This document shows, in pieces, positions 26,593 to 38,402 of a DNA stretch of 64,000 nt (position 1 is the stretch's first letter; each line of letters starts with the position of its first letter). Source of the DNA: Neptunomonas japonica JAMM 1380. GTDB lineage: Bacteria; Pseudomonadota; Gammaproteobacteria; Pseudomonadales; Balneatricaceae. Both the position numbers and the translations under genes were made by a program. The notes under the pieces are model-generated. The model saw nothing but the letters and a program-made list of their open reading frames with translations, was not told the DNA's origin and did not search any database. Where the stretch lies: the NCBI RefSeq assembly GCF_016592555.1, contig NZ_AP014546.1, forward strand, positions 806,001 to 870,000, given 5' to 3'.

Positions 26593-27050
26593 ATCCTAAA
26601 CGAAAAAAGAGGCTTACCCTCGTTATCTTTCTTGTTGTTGGCGTCAGTGTGGCAGTAAGTTTGGCATTATATGCGTTAAATCAAAATATAAATCTATTCT
26701 ATTCACCGCTGCAGATTGTTAATGGAGAAGCGCCTCAAGGTACGCGTATTCGTGCTGGAGGAATGGTTGTTGAAGGCAGTGTCGTGAGAGACCAAAAAAG
26801 TTTACATGTGAAGTTTGAAATGACTGATTATGCTAAGACGGTACCGGTTGAGTTTACAGGCATTCTTCCAGATCTGTTTCGTGAAGGGCAAGGCATTGTT
26901 GCACAAGGGTCATTAGATTCGCAGGGTGTTTTTCAGGCTGTAGAAGTGCTGGCTAAACATGATGAAAACTATATGCCACCTGAAGTGGCTGATGCATTGG
27001 AAAAGTCCGGGCAAATGCCGGTACCTCCTAAAGAGGCGTTTAATAAATGA
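26589..27050 (+). CDS. ccmE: Cytochrome c maturation heme chaperone CcmE
   Basis: 153 aa, the usual length. CcmE binds heme covalently in the periplasm and hands it to CcmF. A basic N-terminus and single membrane anchor ([20 protein letters not shown]) precede an OB-fold domain ([36 protein letters not shown]). The heme-binding histidine is in [13 protein letters not shown]. It overlaps both ccmD and ccmF by 4 bp. Confidence 0.97.
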   Translation: MNPKRKKRLTLVIFLVVGVSVAVSLALYALNQNINLFYSPLQIVNGEAPQGTRIRAGGMVVEGSVVRDQKSLHVKFEMTDYAKTVPVEFTGILPDLFREGQGIVAQGSLDSQGVFQAVEVLAKHDENYMPPEVADALEKSGQMPVPPKEAFNK

Positions 27051-29032
27051 TTCCTGAGCTTGGGCAATACTCACTCATATTGGCGTTAAGTCTTTCTGTT
27101 CTATTATCAGTAGTGCCGCTTGTTGGCGCTTACACTTCTAATAGTTTGTGGATGGGCTTTGCCCGGCCTTTATCAAAAGCACTATTTTTATTTTTACTGA
27201 TTAGCATGATATGCCTTGGTTATGCTTTTTTGACAGATGATTTCTCAGTAGCCTATGTTGCGGGTAACTCCAATTCAGCTTTGCCAGTATATTACAAGTT
27301 TAGTGCTATCTGGGGAGGGCATGAGGGATCTTTATTGCTGTGGGTCTTTATTCTAAGTGCTTGGACCTACGCTGTTGCAGTGAAAAGTTCAGAATTACCT
27401 TTGGATATTGTGGCTCGCGTATTGTCAGTCATGGGGATGATTAGCGTTGGCTTTACATCGTTTACCTTGATGACCTCGAGTCCCTTTACACGTTTACTGA
27501 CCAATACTCCGCTTGAAGGTGGAGATCTAAATCCTTTGTTGCAGGATATCGGTCTGATTATTCACCCTCCAATGCTTTATATGGGATATGTGGGTTTCTC
27601 TGTTGCTTTCGCTTTTGCCATTGCTGCTCTTATGAGTGGTCGCTTGGATGCCGCGTGGGCGCGCTGGTCACGCCCGTGGACAAATGTTGCATGGGCATTT
27701 CTGACGTTTGGTATTGTGTTAGGCAGCTGGTGGGCTTATTACGAACTTGGTTGGGGCGGTTGGTGGTTTTGGGATCCTGTTGAAAACGCATCCTTTATGC
27801 CGTGGTTGGTCGGAACTGCATTGGTTCACAGCTTAGCTGCTACTGAAAAACGTGGTGTGTTTAAGAGCTGGACAGTTCTGCTTGCCATTTTTGCCTTCTC
27901 GTTAAGTTTATTAGGTACCTTTTTAGTACGTTCTGGTGTTTTAACATCGGTACATGCTTTTGCTTCTGATCCTGAGCGTGGTTTTTTTGTATTAGTCCTG
28001 CTCAGTATAACGGTGGGAGGCTCATTTCTTCTGTATGCGATTAAAGCTGCCCATGTCAAAAGCGAATCGTCTTTTGAATTAGTTTCTCGAGAAAGCTTCT
28101 TGCTGATCAACAACATTATGTTGGTTATTGTTTGTATGATGGTTTTGTTGGGTACTTTATATCCATTGATTATCGATGCGATGTCTCTGGGTAAAATATC
28201 GGTAGGGCCTCCTTACTTTAATGCGTTATTTGTACCATTGGTTGCTGTGATGGTGGTTTTCATGGGTATTGGGTCTATTGCTCGTTGGAAAAAGACAGAG
28301 CCAAACTACTTATTAAAACAACTCGGCATTCCCGCGGTTTCCGCTGTTTTGCTAGGGTGTGCTTTTCCGTTGATTTACGCTGGTACATTTGAGCTTAAAA
28401 CGGCATTAGGTATGGTGCTGGCTTTTTGGGTGGTAATTGCAGTCGTGCGTGATCTTTTTAATAAAATCAAAAACAAACGCACTGTTTCAGCAGGCTTTAC
28501 AGGTTTGTCTCGTAGCTATGTTGCTATGGCGTTGGCGCATGTTGGCGTGGCTGTCTCTATTGTCGGTGTCGCGCTAGTCTCGATTTATAATGAAGAGCGT
28601 GACCTGCGTATGGCGCCTGGTGATACGTTAGCATTTGAAAATTTTACATTCATCTTCGAAGGTTCGAAAAACATTGAAGGTCCGAATTATACCTCAGATA
28701 TGGGTGTTCTGACCGTACTAAAAGACGATAAACCGTATTCTGTAATGTACCCTGAAAAACGTCTTTATACCGCTCGTGGTAATGTGATGACAGAGGCAGA
28801 TATTGACCCTGGTTTATTTGGTGATCTGTATGTTGCTATGGGTGAACCTTTAGAAGGCGATGCTTGGGCGATTCGTGTTCAATATAAACCTTTCGTACGT
28901 TGGATTTGGTTAGGTGGTTTAATGATGGCGCTGGGAGGGGTGTTAGCAGCAAGTGATCCACGTTATCGAAAGCAGCTGGCGCGTAAATCGACTAAAAATA
29001 AGTCGCTTTCCTCTGAAAGCGTAACCGCATAA
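27047..29032 (+). CDS. ccmF: Cytochrome c heme lyase subunit CcmF
   Basis: 661 aa, about 15 membrane helices. CcmF with CcmH attaches heme to apocytochrome CXXCH motifs. The WWD domain reads [20 protein letters not shown], and further conserved stretches are [17 protein letters not shown] and [16 protein letters not shown]. It begins in a 4-bp overlap with ccmE. The ccmG region starts a few bases after its stop. Confidence 0.97.
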   Translation: MIPELGQYSLILALSLSVLLSVVPLVGAYTSNSLWMGFARPLSKALFLFLLISMICLGYAFLTDDFSVAYVAGNSNSALPVYYKFSAIWGGHEGSLLLWVFILSAWTYAVAVKSSELPLDIVARVLSVMGMISVGFTSFTLMTSSPFTRLLTNTPLEGGDLNPLLQDIGLIIHPPMLYMGYVGFSVAFAFAIAALMSGRLDAAWARWSRPWTNVAWAFLTFGIVLGSWWAYYELGWGGWWFWDPVENASFMPWLVGTALVHSLAATEKRGVFKSWTVLLAIFAFSLSLLGTFLVRSGVLTSVHAFASDPERGFFVLVLLSITVGGSFLLYAIKAAHVKSESSFELVSRESFLLINNIMLVIVCMMVLLGTLYPLIIDAMSLGKISVGPPYFNALFVPLVAVMVVFMGIGSIARWKKTEPNYLLKQLGIPAVSAVLLGCAFPLIYAGTFELKTALGMVLAFWVVIAVVRDLFNKIKNKRTVSAGFTGLSRSYVAMALAHVGVAVSIVGVALVSIYNEERDLRMAPGDTLAFENFTFIFEGSKNIEGPNYTSDMGVLTVLKDDKPYSVMYPEKRLYTARGNVMTEADIDPGLFGDLYVAMGEPLEGDAWAIRVQYKPFVRWIWLGGLMMALGGVLAASDPRYRKQLARKSTKNKSLSSESVTA

Positions 29033-29037
29033 GGAAC

Positions 29038-29088
29038 ATGAACATGCGTCGTTTAGTACTTTTTGTTCCATTGTTTATTTTTTTGTAA
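29038..29088 (+). other. ccmG: N-terminal coding segment of ccmG in a different frame (frameshifted leader)
   Basis: After AAGGA at 29031-29035, ATG codons at 29038 and 29044 open a frame that reads MRRLVLFVPLFIFL and then stops at TAA 29086-29088. This is the expected membrane anchor of CcmG, but the rest of the anchor and the thioredoxin domain continue one frame over from ATG 29088. The shift occurs at seven consecutive T (29078-29084). The in-phase heptamer T_TTT_TTG (29079-29085) would, on a -1 slip, give FIFLVMGVLFWKG, a continuous anchor. It may be programmed slippage, a recent mutation or a sequencing error. Confidence 0.8.
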
Positions 29089-29582
29089 TGGGCGTGTTGT
29101 TTTGGAAGGGTTTACAACTTGATCCTACCGAGCTGCCATCAGCGCTTTTGGATAAACCGATACCTGAATTTAGTTTGCCTTCATTGCTAGATGATGGTCG
29201 TATGCTCACACAAAAAGATTTACAGGGTAAGCCTGCATTACTTAATGTTTGGGCAACGTGGTGTCCTACGTGCAAGCAAGAACATGCTCAGTTAAATAAA
29301 ATAGCACGCGAAGAGGGCGTTGCTATTTACGGTATTAACTACAAAGATGATCGCGGAGCAGCAAAGGAATGGTTGCGTCGTTATAGAGACCCTTATGTAT
29401 TGAATATCTATGATGAGCAAGGAACATTAGGTTTGGATCTGGGTGTCTATGGTGCACCTGAAACTTATGTTTTAGATGCCCAAGGAGTTATTCGTTATAA
29501 GCATGTGGGCGCAGTAACAGAGAAAGTATGGTTAAAACTGCGTACTGTAATGCAACAGGTTTCTACAGAGTCTCAGGGGTAG
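29088..29582 (+). CDS. ccmG: Thiol:disulfide interchange protein CcmG/DsbE (anchor split by frameshift)
   Basis: 164 aa as an open frame, starting inside the usual membrane anchor (MGVLFWKGLQLDPTELPSALL). CcmG is the periplasmic membrane-tethered thioredoxin that reduces apocytochrome c or CcmH. The active site WATWCPTCKQEH, the CcmG-specific GINYKDDRGAAKEWL and the cis-Pro region GVYGAPETYVLDAQGVIRYK are intact. The first half of the anchor is encoded upstream in another frame (29038-29088). Starting at 29088 would leave a shortened hydrophobic segment and no good Shine-Dalgarno. Confidence 0.88.
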   Translation: MGVLFWKGLQLDPTELPSALLDKPIPEFSLPSLLDDGRMLTQKDLQGKPALLNVWATWCPTCKQEHAQLNKIAREEGVAIYGINYKDDRGAAKEWLRRYRDPYVLNIYDEQGTLGLDLGVYGAPETYVLDAQGVIRYKHVGAVTEKVWLKLRTVMQQVSTESQG

Positions 29583-29584
29583 TG

Positions 29585-30049
29585 ATGAGATTAGTTATAG
29601 TAATTTTTACATTGCTGTTCTCAATGGCTGCTACTGCAACCATTGATACATATGAATTTAAAGATGATGCAACGCGCGAGCGCTTCCAACAATTGACCAA
29701 TGAGTTACGCTGTCCGAAATGTCAGAATCAAAACTTGGCAGGGTCAAACTCTCCTATAGCTTCTGATTTACGCAGAGAAATATATCGGATGGTGGAGGAC
29801 GGTCAAAGTGATGGGCAAATTGTTGATTTTATGGTGGCTCGTTACGGAGAGTTTGTGCTCTATCGACCTCGAGTGACAGGTAATACATGGATTTTGTGGT
29901 ATGGCCCTTTTGTCTTGCTTGCGATCGGTGCTGTTGTGCTCTTAATGCTCACCCGTAAACGTAAAAAAACAGCTGTTATAGATAAGAAATTGAACGAACA
30001 AGATAAAGCACGTTTAGCAACACTGCTGGATAAGGGAAAGTCTAAATGA
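29585..30049 (+). CDS. ccmH: Cytochrome c maturation protein CcmH (CcmL/CycL type)
   Basis: 154 aa from the ATG at 29585, giving a signal peptide (MRLVIVIFTLLFSMAATATI). CcmH supplies the LRCPKCQNQN redox motif (visible as NELRCPKCQNQNLAGSNSPIA) that handles apocytochrome thiols with CcmG and CcmF. A membrane anchor (ILWYGPFVLLAIGAVVLLML) lies near the C-terminus. It is the short form, with the TPR part in the separate ccmI gene, which it overlaps by 4 bp. Confidence 0.95.
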   Translation: MRLVIVIFTLLFSMAATATIDTYEFKDDATRERFQQLTNELRCPKCQNQNLAGSNSPIASDLRREIYRMVEDGQSDGQIVDFMVARYGEFVLYRPRVTGNTWILWYGPFVLLAIGAVVLLMLTRKRKKTAVIDKKLNEQDKARLATLLDKGKSK

Positions 30050-31299
30050 TTCAATTATGGCTAGGTATAGCACTACTCACATTGGTAGCGCTTTCGTTTA
30101 TTTTTATTCCTTTTATTAAAGCAAAGAGAACGCAACAGACGGTAGCTGAAGTTGGTCGTAAGCATAAAAATATCGATATATTTCAAGAGCGCTTATCTGA
30201 ATTAGATGCGGAGCGTGCTGCAGGTAATTTGCAAGACCAAGAGTATGACGCTTTAAAATTAGAGCTTGAAAAGAACCTGTTAGAAGATGCCAGTGAAGAT
30301 GATTCAGCTGTTGTTGAAAATCCGATTGGCACAAAGCAATTAGTGACTGTTACGTTGATGGCATTGCTTGTACCTGTTATTGCTTTTGGATTGTATTTTG
30401 AATATGGAAGTGCGCGACAGTTACAGGTGGCTATAGATCATCCCAAACAGTTTGATTTTGAGAATGGTAAGCAACCGACAGTTGATGAAGCAATTCAGAT
30501 GTTGGTGAGTGAGCTTAAGGAAAATCCAGAAAATGCTGAAGGGTGGTACATCTTAGCGACAACGTATATGAATTTGGGTAAGTTTGAGGAAGGCGTCTCA
30601 AGTTTTAAGCGCGTTCTTGATATATTACCCAATGATGCACCTCAGTATGTTGGTGTGATGGGGCAGTATGCTCAAGGTCTGTACTTTGCTAAAGGTGGCA
30701 AAATGGATCAGGAAGTAAGGCAGCAAATTCAGCGTACGCTGGACCGAGAACCGTTGGAAGTAACCTCTTTAGGTTTGTTGGGAATAGATGCCTTTGAGCA
30801 GTCTCGTTTGGAAGATGCTATCGCTTACTGGCGAAAGGCTTTGGCTAATGCAGAGCCTGGGGCTGCAGAGTCTTTAAAAACAGGCATTCAAAGAGCATTG
30901 GAGCAACTAGCTAAAGAGGGTAAGGCTGTACCTGATGTTCCAGAGCTTGCGAGTGCTTCAGTTCAGCTGAACGTAGCTATAGATCCACAGTTAAGTGATC
31001 AGTTATCAGCAGATCAGGTTGTTTTTGTCTTTGCTAAGCCTGTTGGAGGAAGAATGCCGGTAGCTGCAGTGCGCTTAACGGTTGGCGAATTACCAACAAT
31101 GATAACGCTTGATGATAGTTTAGCAATGACGCCGCAAGCAAAGCTGTCTTTGCATCCGAATGTTGAAATAGCGGCACGAATTTCCATGACTGGCCAACCT
31201 GAGGCTGTAGCAGGTGATTTACAGTCAGCAAATGTTCTGGTTTCAGTTAAAGAACTATCTGAACCGGTAAACCTTCTTATCGATCAGATTGTTCAGTAA
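30046..31299 (+). CDS. ccmI: Cytochrome c biogenesis TPR protein CcmI
   Basis: 417 aa. CcmI is the apocytochrome c chaperone of the heme ligation complex. Two membrane helices (residues about 3-25 and 96-115) flank a cytoplasmic loop with a leucine-zipper-like helix (NIDIFQERLSELDAERAAGN). The periplasmic part has TPR units (ENAEGWYILATTYMNLGKFE) and a C-terminal beta-rich domain (DQVVFVFAKPVGGRMPVAAV). It ends the ccm operon, 62 bp before zipA. Confidence 0.93.
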   Translation: MIQLWLGIALLTLVALSFIFIPFIKAKRTQQTVAEVGRKHKNIDIFQERLSELDAERAAGNLQDQEYDALKLELEKNLLEDASEDDSAVVENPIGTKQLVTVTLMALLVPVIAFGLYFEYGSARQLQVAIDHPKQFDFENGKQPTVDEAIQMLVSELKENPENAEGWYILATTYMNLGKFEEGVSSFKRVLDILPNDAPQYVGVMGQYAQGLYFAKGGKMDQEVRQQIQRTLDREPLEVTSLGLLGIDAFEQSRLEDAIAYWRKALANAEPGAAESLKTGIQRALEQLAKEGKAVPDVPELASASVQLNVAIDPQLSDQLSADQVVFVFAKPVGGRMPVAAVRLTVGELPTMITLDDSLAMTPQAKLSLHPNVEIAARISMTGQPEAVAGDLQSANVLVSVKELSEPVNLLIDQIVQ

Positions 31300-31361
31300 G
31301 GCTGTTCGGTTTATAGTAAGCGTATGATTGAGTTAATGTTTTCTGAGGCAAGTGTTTAAAC

Positions 31362-32837
31362 ATGGATATCGGCTTAAAAGAGTGGTTAATAATTGGGGGG
31401 CTTCTGCTTATCGGCCTAATTATTTTCGATGGCTGGCGCCGGATGAAAGGACAACGTAACACTTTGAAAATTGATATTGACAGAGATTTTACAGACTCTG
31501 ACGATACTGATGTGGCTGAGGGCGCTCATAATCCAGAGTTACCCAATGGCGGTGCTAGGGCATTGCCAGATGATTATCATGATCAGTCTTACGTTCATGA
31601 GAGAAAACCTTTAAACACATCGGAGCGAATTGATCCTGGATTTGATCATTTGAATGATCGTGTTGAGTCTAAAGCTGAGCCCCAAACAGAAAGCACTTAT
31701 AAAACAGAAGAAAATCCTAAGGTTGCTTATCATCAGTCAGAAAGTAACCACTCAAATGCTCTAGCTTCAAAGCCGCAGCCTGAGTTTGATTATAACGAAT
31801 CGCCTGAACATGTAGCTGAGCAGCCTTACTCTCAGCCAGAAGAGCTGCCTGTAGAGCTAGATCCTTTATTTGATGATATTCCTGAAATATTATCTCCTGT
31901 TAGGCAAGCAACGGTTGAGCAATTAGATACGACACCAGCAGAGCACAATACAAGCGATAATGAGCCAGCAGTTCCTGAAAAGTCTGAATACCTAGATCTT
32001 GAGCAGCCCATTACAGTGCTGATGCGTCAGGCCTCTGAGAAGCAGGCTGACGATAGTCCGCAACAATCGCAAGAAGAGATGTTCTTCTATCCTGATGAGC
32101 AGGTACCTAGTGACGATGATAGTGATAGTCTTTCAGGAGCGAATCTGGAACTTGGTTCTGAATCTCATATTGAGCATCAAGAAACTGAAAGTGTTGCTCA
32201 CTATGAGGAGCCGAAGGTTTTACATAATGCTAATGCTGACAACATTGGTGAGCCTGTTATTGATACAGAGCATGAGAGTAATTCGATTACAGAATCTACG
32301 GTTGAAGATTTAGAGCTCAAGCCCGAACAAGACTCTCTGTTTGAAAGTGAGCATTTAGATAGTGCTAGGAGTGAGCGTAAAGCTCTTGAACAAGCTCCTG
32401 AACCTGAAGAAGTGTTAGTCATAACGGTGGTTGGAAAACAGCAGCCTTTAGATGGACAAACACTGCTTCAAGTCGTACTGGCGTGTGGGATGCGCTTTGG
32501 TGATATGAATTTGTTTCATCGATTTGAAGAAGGTGTCGACAAGGGCCCTGTGCAGTTTAGTATGGCAAATGCGGTTAACCCAGGAACATTCGATTTAGAT
32601 CATATGTCCGAGATGACGACGCCGGGTGTTAGTTTCTTTATGTCGATGAGTGAACCTGAAGATGCTAAGAATGCCTTTGAGTGTATGTTAGCAACAGCCG
32701 AAACGGTTTCAAAGCATTTGGGAGGTGATCTGCTAGATGAAAATCGTTCAGTGATGCGTCCACAAACCAAAGCGCATTACCGTGAACGTATCCGCGAATT
32801 CGAAATGCATAACCTTCACCGACGTAATCTTTCTTAA
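31362..32837 (+). CDS. zipA: Cell division protein ZipA
   Basis: 491 aa. ZipA anchors FtsZ to the inner membrane. An N-terminal membrane helix (EWLIIGGLLLIGLIIFDGW) and basic patch (RRMKGQRN) lead into an acidic Pro/Gln/Glu-rich linker of about 300 residues. The C-terminal FtsZ-binding domain (about 350-491) includes VLVITVVGKQQPLDGQTLLQ and GMRFGDMNLFHRF. The linker is long compared with E. coli ZipA (328 aa in total). It precedes ligA, the usual gammaproteobacterial pairing, but smc, usually upstream, is replaced by the ccm operon. Confidence 0.93.
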   Translation: MDIGLKEWLIIGGLLLIGLIIFDGWRRMKGQRNTLKIDIDRDFTDSDDTDVAEGAHNPELPNGGARALPDDYHDQSYVHERKPLNTSERIDPGFDHLNDRVESKAEPQTESTYKTEENPKVAYHQSESNHSNALASKPQPEFDYNESPEHVAEQPYSQPEELPVELDPLFDDIPEILSPVRQATVEQLDTTPAEHNTSDNEPAVPEKSEYLDLEQPITVLMRQASEKQADDSPQQSQEEMFFYPDEQVPSDDDSDSLSGANLELGSESHIEHQETESVAHYEEPKVLHNANADNIGEPVIDTEHESNSITESTVEDLELKPEQDSLFESEHLDSARSERKALEQAPEPEEVLVITVVGKQQPLDGQTLLQVVLACGMRFGDMNLFHRFEEGVDKGPVQFSMANAVNPGTFDLDHMSEMTTPGVSFFMSMSEPEDAKNAFECMLATAETVSKHLGGDLLDENRSVMRPQTKAHYRERIREFEMHNLHRRNLS

Positions 32838-32870
32838 GATATTCTTAATTTAATCTGTTGGTCTTTTGAT

Positions 32871-32908
32871 GGTTCTTTTGAGTATAAGTATACCCAGAAC
32901 CTCAAAAG
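32871..32908 (+). repeat. Overlapping inverted repeats in the zipA-ligA gap
   Basis: Two stems compete for the same bases: GGTTC (32871-32875) with GAACC (32897-32901), and CTTTTGAG (32875-32882) with CTCAAAAG (32901-32908). They cross, so they are either mutually exclusive or form a pseudoknot. No T-run follows, so this is not a standard intrinsic terminator. Confidence 0.45.
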
Positions 32909-32915
32909 GCTTTAG

Positions 32916-35233
<2,318 letters not shown>

Positions 35234-35301
35234 GCTCTTGAGTATCAGTTTTTGTTTCAAGATTAAAATCATTCCTTGGTTTTTGCTAACCGCTTAATTG
35301 T

Positions 35302-35943
35302 TTACGCCCAGCTTTCAATATGCGATCCACTGATTAATAAACGTAAAAGGTCTGAACGACACACTATACCGAGGAGTTGGTTGCTCTCATTAAAAACTGG
35401 CATCGCGTTAATTTCATATTCTATGAAGCTAGATGAAATAACGGAGATGTCTGTTTCTGGAGATGCAGCAATCAGCTGTTGAGTATAGAAGTTGGCAATG
35501 CTAACGGGCGAGTCTTTGCCGTGCTCTATGATATCGATATGTGAAATGATACCAACAGGGTCGTCTTCTGCATCTGTCACCATTAAATGGCTGACATGTA
35601 ACTCCTGCATTCTTGCCCATGCTGTTTTGAAGGTTACTTCGCGAGCAATAGTATGAACAGGATGACTCATTACCTGGGCAGCTTTAAGTTTGGTAGCTTG
35701 CGGTTTCTTTTTTTCAGGGTTGAGCGCACTGTAAGTATTTGCTGATTGTTCTTGTGGCTGTTTGGCTGATTCTTTGTTTAGGATGTGAGTAAAGTTTTCA
35801 CCGTCGGCGTGTACCTTTTTTTCTATGCCTGCACTGTCGTGTAGGCCTTTGGAAGGTGCAGTGCTTTCGACGCCACGGGTTGGGAAAACCGACTTCACCG
35901 GCGTTTCAATTCGGTTGCCGTGGTCAATTACTATTAACGACAT
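35302..35943 (-). CDS. CBS domain-containing protein
   Basis: 213 aa. Residues 1-90 are hydrophilic and probably disordered (MSLIVIDHGNRIETPVKSVF and a KEKK-rich stretch). Two CBS repeats follow (about 92-150, VMSHPVHTIAREVTFKTAWA to DPVGIISHIDIIEHG, and 155-208, QLIAASPETDISVISSSFIE to LLGIVCRSDLLRLL). A CBS pair usually binds adenosine nucleotides. It lies downstream of mnmC on the same strand with an 87-bp gap and converges with the yheU-like gene. The process it controls is unknown. Confidence 0.85.
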   Translation of the reverse strand: MSLIVIDHGNRIETPVKSVFPTRGVESTAPSKGLHDSAGIEKKVHADGENFTHILNKESAKQPQEQSANTYSALNPEKKKPQATKLKAAQVMSHPVHTIAREVTFKTAWARMQELHVSHLMVTDAEDDPVGIISHIDIIEHGKDSPVSIANFYTQQLIAASPETDISVISSSFIEYEINAMPVFNESNQLLGIVCRSDLLRLLISGSHIESWA

Positions 35944-36030
35944 AGGTTGTTTTCCATAGGTTACTACCTTGTTTATATTAGCTCATGGCTTGAGTATCGG
36001 CTGTTATTGCAACTCCTTGATAGTAGCCAT

Positions 36031-38001
36031 CTATTTCTTTCCTTTAATAAGTGACTTGATGATAAAGCGTGCCGGGTGCAGTGCTTGGCTTATCTCTCGT
36101 GGGATAGGCAGCGGTTCAGAGCATATGCTTGAAGCCAGATACTCTGCTATTAGCGGTGCAGTAATTAGGCCTTTAGAGCCGTGTCCTACATTCAGGTAAA
36201 GACCCTTATGTAATTCAGGGGGGGCATTCTTAAACCTCCAATTTTTATCATCCCGTAACTTAGCGTATTGTTCAAAATAAGCTGCAGCGACGGGTGCTGG
36301 GCCTGCAATAGGTAAATAATCAGGTGTTGAGCATCGGTAACCGACTCTTCCGTTCCAGTGATTAGGGGGCGGAAGGTGTCTCGCAAAAGAGCTGGCCGCA
36401 TTGGATATCATACTTAAATTACTATGGTGGTCGGCCTCTCTTACCTGTGGAGACTGGTCGTGTAGATCAAATGTTGCGCCGAAGGTATAAAGGTTGTTTA
36501 AGGGGGGAGATATATAGCCTTCACCGCAGATAACCGTTTGTAACTCACTTTGGGAGTCATCAGTTTGACTAATAGAGACTTGTCCACGGATCTTTTTAAT
36601 AGGTAAGTGATTGAGTTGTTCAAACTCTTTTGCATGGGCTGCAGATGCAACAATAACAATATCGGCAGCATGCATTTGATTGTTATGATCTAGCACTGCC
36701 CAACGTTGATCAGATGTTTGGGTTAATGATGAGATCGTTGTGGAAAGTGTTAATTGTATTTTTGGATGATCAGTTATTTTTTCGCAAAAAGCTTTGGGTT
36801 GTACCCATCCAGCTCTTGGAAAAAATAATGCTTGGTGTGCTATGGGCGTACCGGCAATTTGCGAAGCTTCAGTAGCTGATTTAAGAGAAACCACATCGCT
36901 AGAGTAATCTCCACTGTCTGCGATAGCATTTTGCTTCGTTGCTTCTTTTTCAGACATGGCGAGCTGTAATACACCGCATTGTGATGCTGTTTGATTATCT
37001 AAGCATTGATAAGTGCCCAGCAGTCGCAGGGTATATTCTAGGCCACACAGGTGTAACTCCCCTCCCAATGTGGGCTTGGTTGGTAGTTTTGCATAAAGCG
37101 CTCCTTGACGATTCCCGGAGGCTTCTTGGCAAATGTCATTACAGCGATCAATTAACTGGACTTTGATGCCTCTTCGGGCGAGGGCTTCTGCCGTACTGCA
37201 GCCTGCAAGTCCTGCCCCTATAATAATAGCGCTTCTTGGTTTCTTGATTTTAGGGAGAGTAAACCAGGGGAGTTTTGTTGGTGTTGTCGCTGTTTTGGGT
37301 TGAGTCATTGTTCCTGAGAGCATGTCTCTTTTCTTCCCAAAGCCTGGTCTTTTCTTAATATCAAAGCCTTCTTCAGCCAACCCTTTTCTAACAAAGCTAG
37401 CAGCCGCGTAAGTAGCTAGTGTTCCGTTGTTTTTTGTAAGCCTAGCGACATGAAAAAAAAGTTCTTGGCTCCACATGGCAGGGTTTTTTGCCGGGGAAAA
37501 ACCATCGAGATACCACGCATCAATCGCAGAGTCGATGCGCTGTAAGCTAGTAGCTGCATCGCCAATACAAAGGGTTAAATAAAAACGGCCTTTATCGAAG
37601 ATGAAGCGATGCATACCCTGAATATAAGGAGGGTATTGCTCCAGCAACTGCTTTGCATAGTGTTGGAATTGAGGTTGTTGTGTGAGTACTTTTTTTAAGT
37701 CGATGTATGTAAGAGGATGCAGCTCGGTCGAAATGAAATGCGCTCCATGTAGATGGGGTGTAGGTAGTTGGTTTAATGTGTCTAGGGTGCAAAGTAAGTT
37801 TGAGCCGGTCCCAAAGCCTGTTTCAGCAATTGTTAGATCGCTCATTAGCTTTTCATTGCAGCGTTCGGATAATTTATTGCCATCAATAAATACGTATCGA
37901 CTTTCAGCAATACCATCTGCAAGGCTGCAATAAAAATCACCGAATGATTCCGAAAGTAGCGTTCCTTCGGACCAGGCAAGCCGGGCATGATGTTGCTTCA
38001 T
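36031..38001 (-). CDS. mnmC: Bifunctional tRNA 5-methylaminomethyl-2-thiouridine enzyme MnmC
   Basis: 656 aa. MnmC completes mnm5s2U34 in tRNA: the FAD-dependent C-terminal domain removes the carboxymethyl group and the SAM-dependent N-terminal domain methylates. The N-terminal DUF752 domain shows ESFGDFYCSLADGIAESRYV, GFGTGSNLLCTLDTLNQLP and AWYLDGFSPAKNPAMW. The oxidoreductase starts near 255 with SAIIIGAGLAGCSTAEALAR, and the C-terminus has GYRCSTPDYLPIAGP and NVGHGSKGLITAPL. Full-length fusion as in enterics. Confidence 0.95.
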   Translation of the reverse strand: MKQHHARLAWSEGTLLSESFGDFYCSLADGIAESRYVFIDGNKLSERCNEKLMSDLTIAETGFGTGSNLLCTLDTLNQLPTPHLHGAHFISTELHPLTYIDLKKVLTQQPQFQHYAKQLLEQYPPYIQGMHRFIFDKGRFYLTLCIGDAATSLQRIDSAIDAWYLDGFSPAKNPAMWSQELFFHVARLTKNNGTLATYAAASFVRKGLAEEGFDIKKRPGFGKKRDMLSGTMTQPKTATTPTKLPWFTLPKIKKPRSAIIIGAGLAGCSTAEALARRGIKVQLIDRCNDICQEASGNRQGALYAKLPTKPTLGGELHLCGLEYTLRLLGTYQCLDNQTASQCGVLQLAMSEKEATKQNAIADSGDYSSDVVSLKSATEASQIAGTPIAHQALFFPRAGWVQPKAFCEKITDHPKIQLTLSTTISSLTQTSDQRWAVLDHNNQMHAADIVIVASAAHAKEFEQLNHLPIKKIRGQVSISQTDDSQSELQTVICGEGYISPPLNNLYTFGATFDLHDQSPQVREADHHSNLSMISNAASSFARHLPPPNHWNGRVGYRCSTPDYLPIAGPAPVAAAYFEQYAKLRDDKNWRFKNAPPELHKGLYLNVGHGSKGLITAPLIAEYLASSICSEPLPIPREISQALHPARFIIKSLIKGKK

Positions 38002-38402
38002 TTAAAGCCTATTCGTTAGTTAAAAAGTGTATTGTAAGGTAAGAAAGAGTGGGGATCGAATATAGCGCAAAATGAGCCTGGAAATGCGAGGTGTAAAGGT
38101 TAACATTACCTGACTAAACAGTGAATATTGATAATGGATTATCATTTTTTTTTGGTGAGGAGTGCAGCATAGTACAGGCCTTTTTGCTGTGCTAAACTTG
38201 CCAGCTATCTTATAAATTAAAAGAAGATTTCCGGCCTTATGTGAACTACTCTTTAAGGCTGTATGGCTAGTTTATTGCTTCTTTTGAATATTTGATCTCA
38301 AAAAAGAGTGGTTTAAAAATAATCTCATATTGAGTAAATATTAATTAACTGAATTTAATGACATTTGGCTCTTTTTCGAGCTTTTTATTGAAAGGCATTT
38401 CG
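38002..38402. other. 401-bp AT-rich intergenic region upstream of the glycan locus
   Basis: This gap separates divergent mnmC and the nucleotide-sugar dehydrogenase and must hold both promoters. I find no gene and no ops/JUMPstart element (GGCGGTAG). The clearest structure is the palindrome at 38129-38144 followed by nine T. Several AT-rich -10-like hexamers occur, but none has a convincing -35 at 17 bp. An in-frame ATG at 38358 could extend the dehydrogenase by 15 residues. Confidence 0.6.
38129..38144. promoter_or_regulatory. Palindrome TGATAAT-GG-ATTATCA (Fur-like arms)
   Basis: Perfect 7-bp arms identical to those of the Fur 7-1-7 consensus TGATAAT-N-ATTATCA, but with a 2-bp spacer instead of 1. 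A run of T follows (38144 onward), so a weak hairpin terminator is the alternative reading. It lies about 260 bp before the tviB-like start and 130 bp from the mnmC start. Confidence 0.35.

Noticed and set aside
38358..38402. Upstream ATG extending the TviB-like dehydrogenase by 15 residues
   Set aside because: The extension is hydrophobic and unlike the family, and the ATG at 38403 has a better Shine-Dalgarno.
38002..38402. RfaH ops / JUMPstart element before the glycan locus
   Set aside because: I searched the gap by eye for GGCGGTAG and found none.
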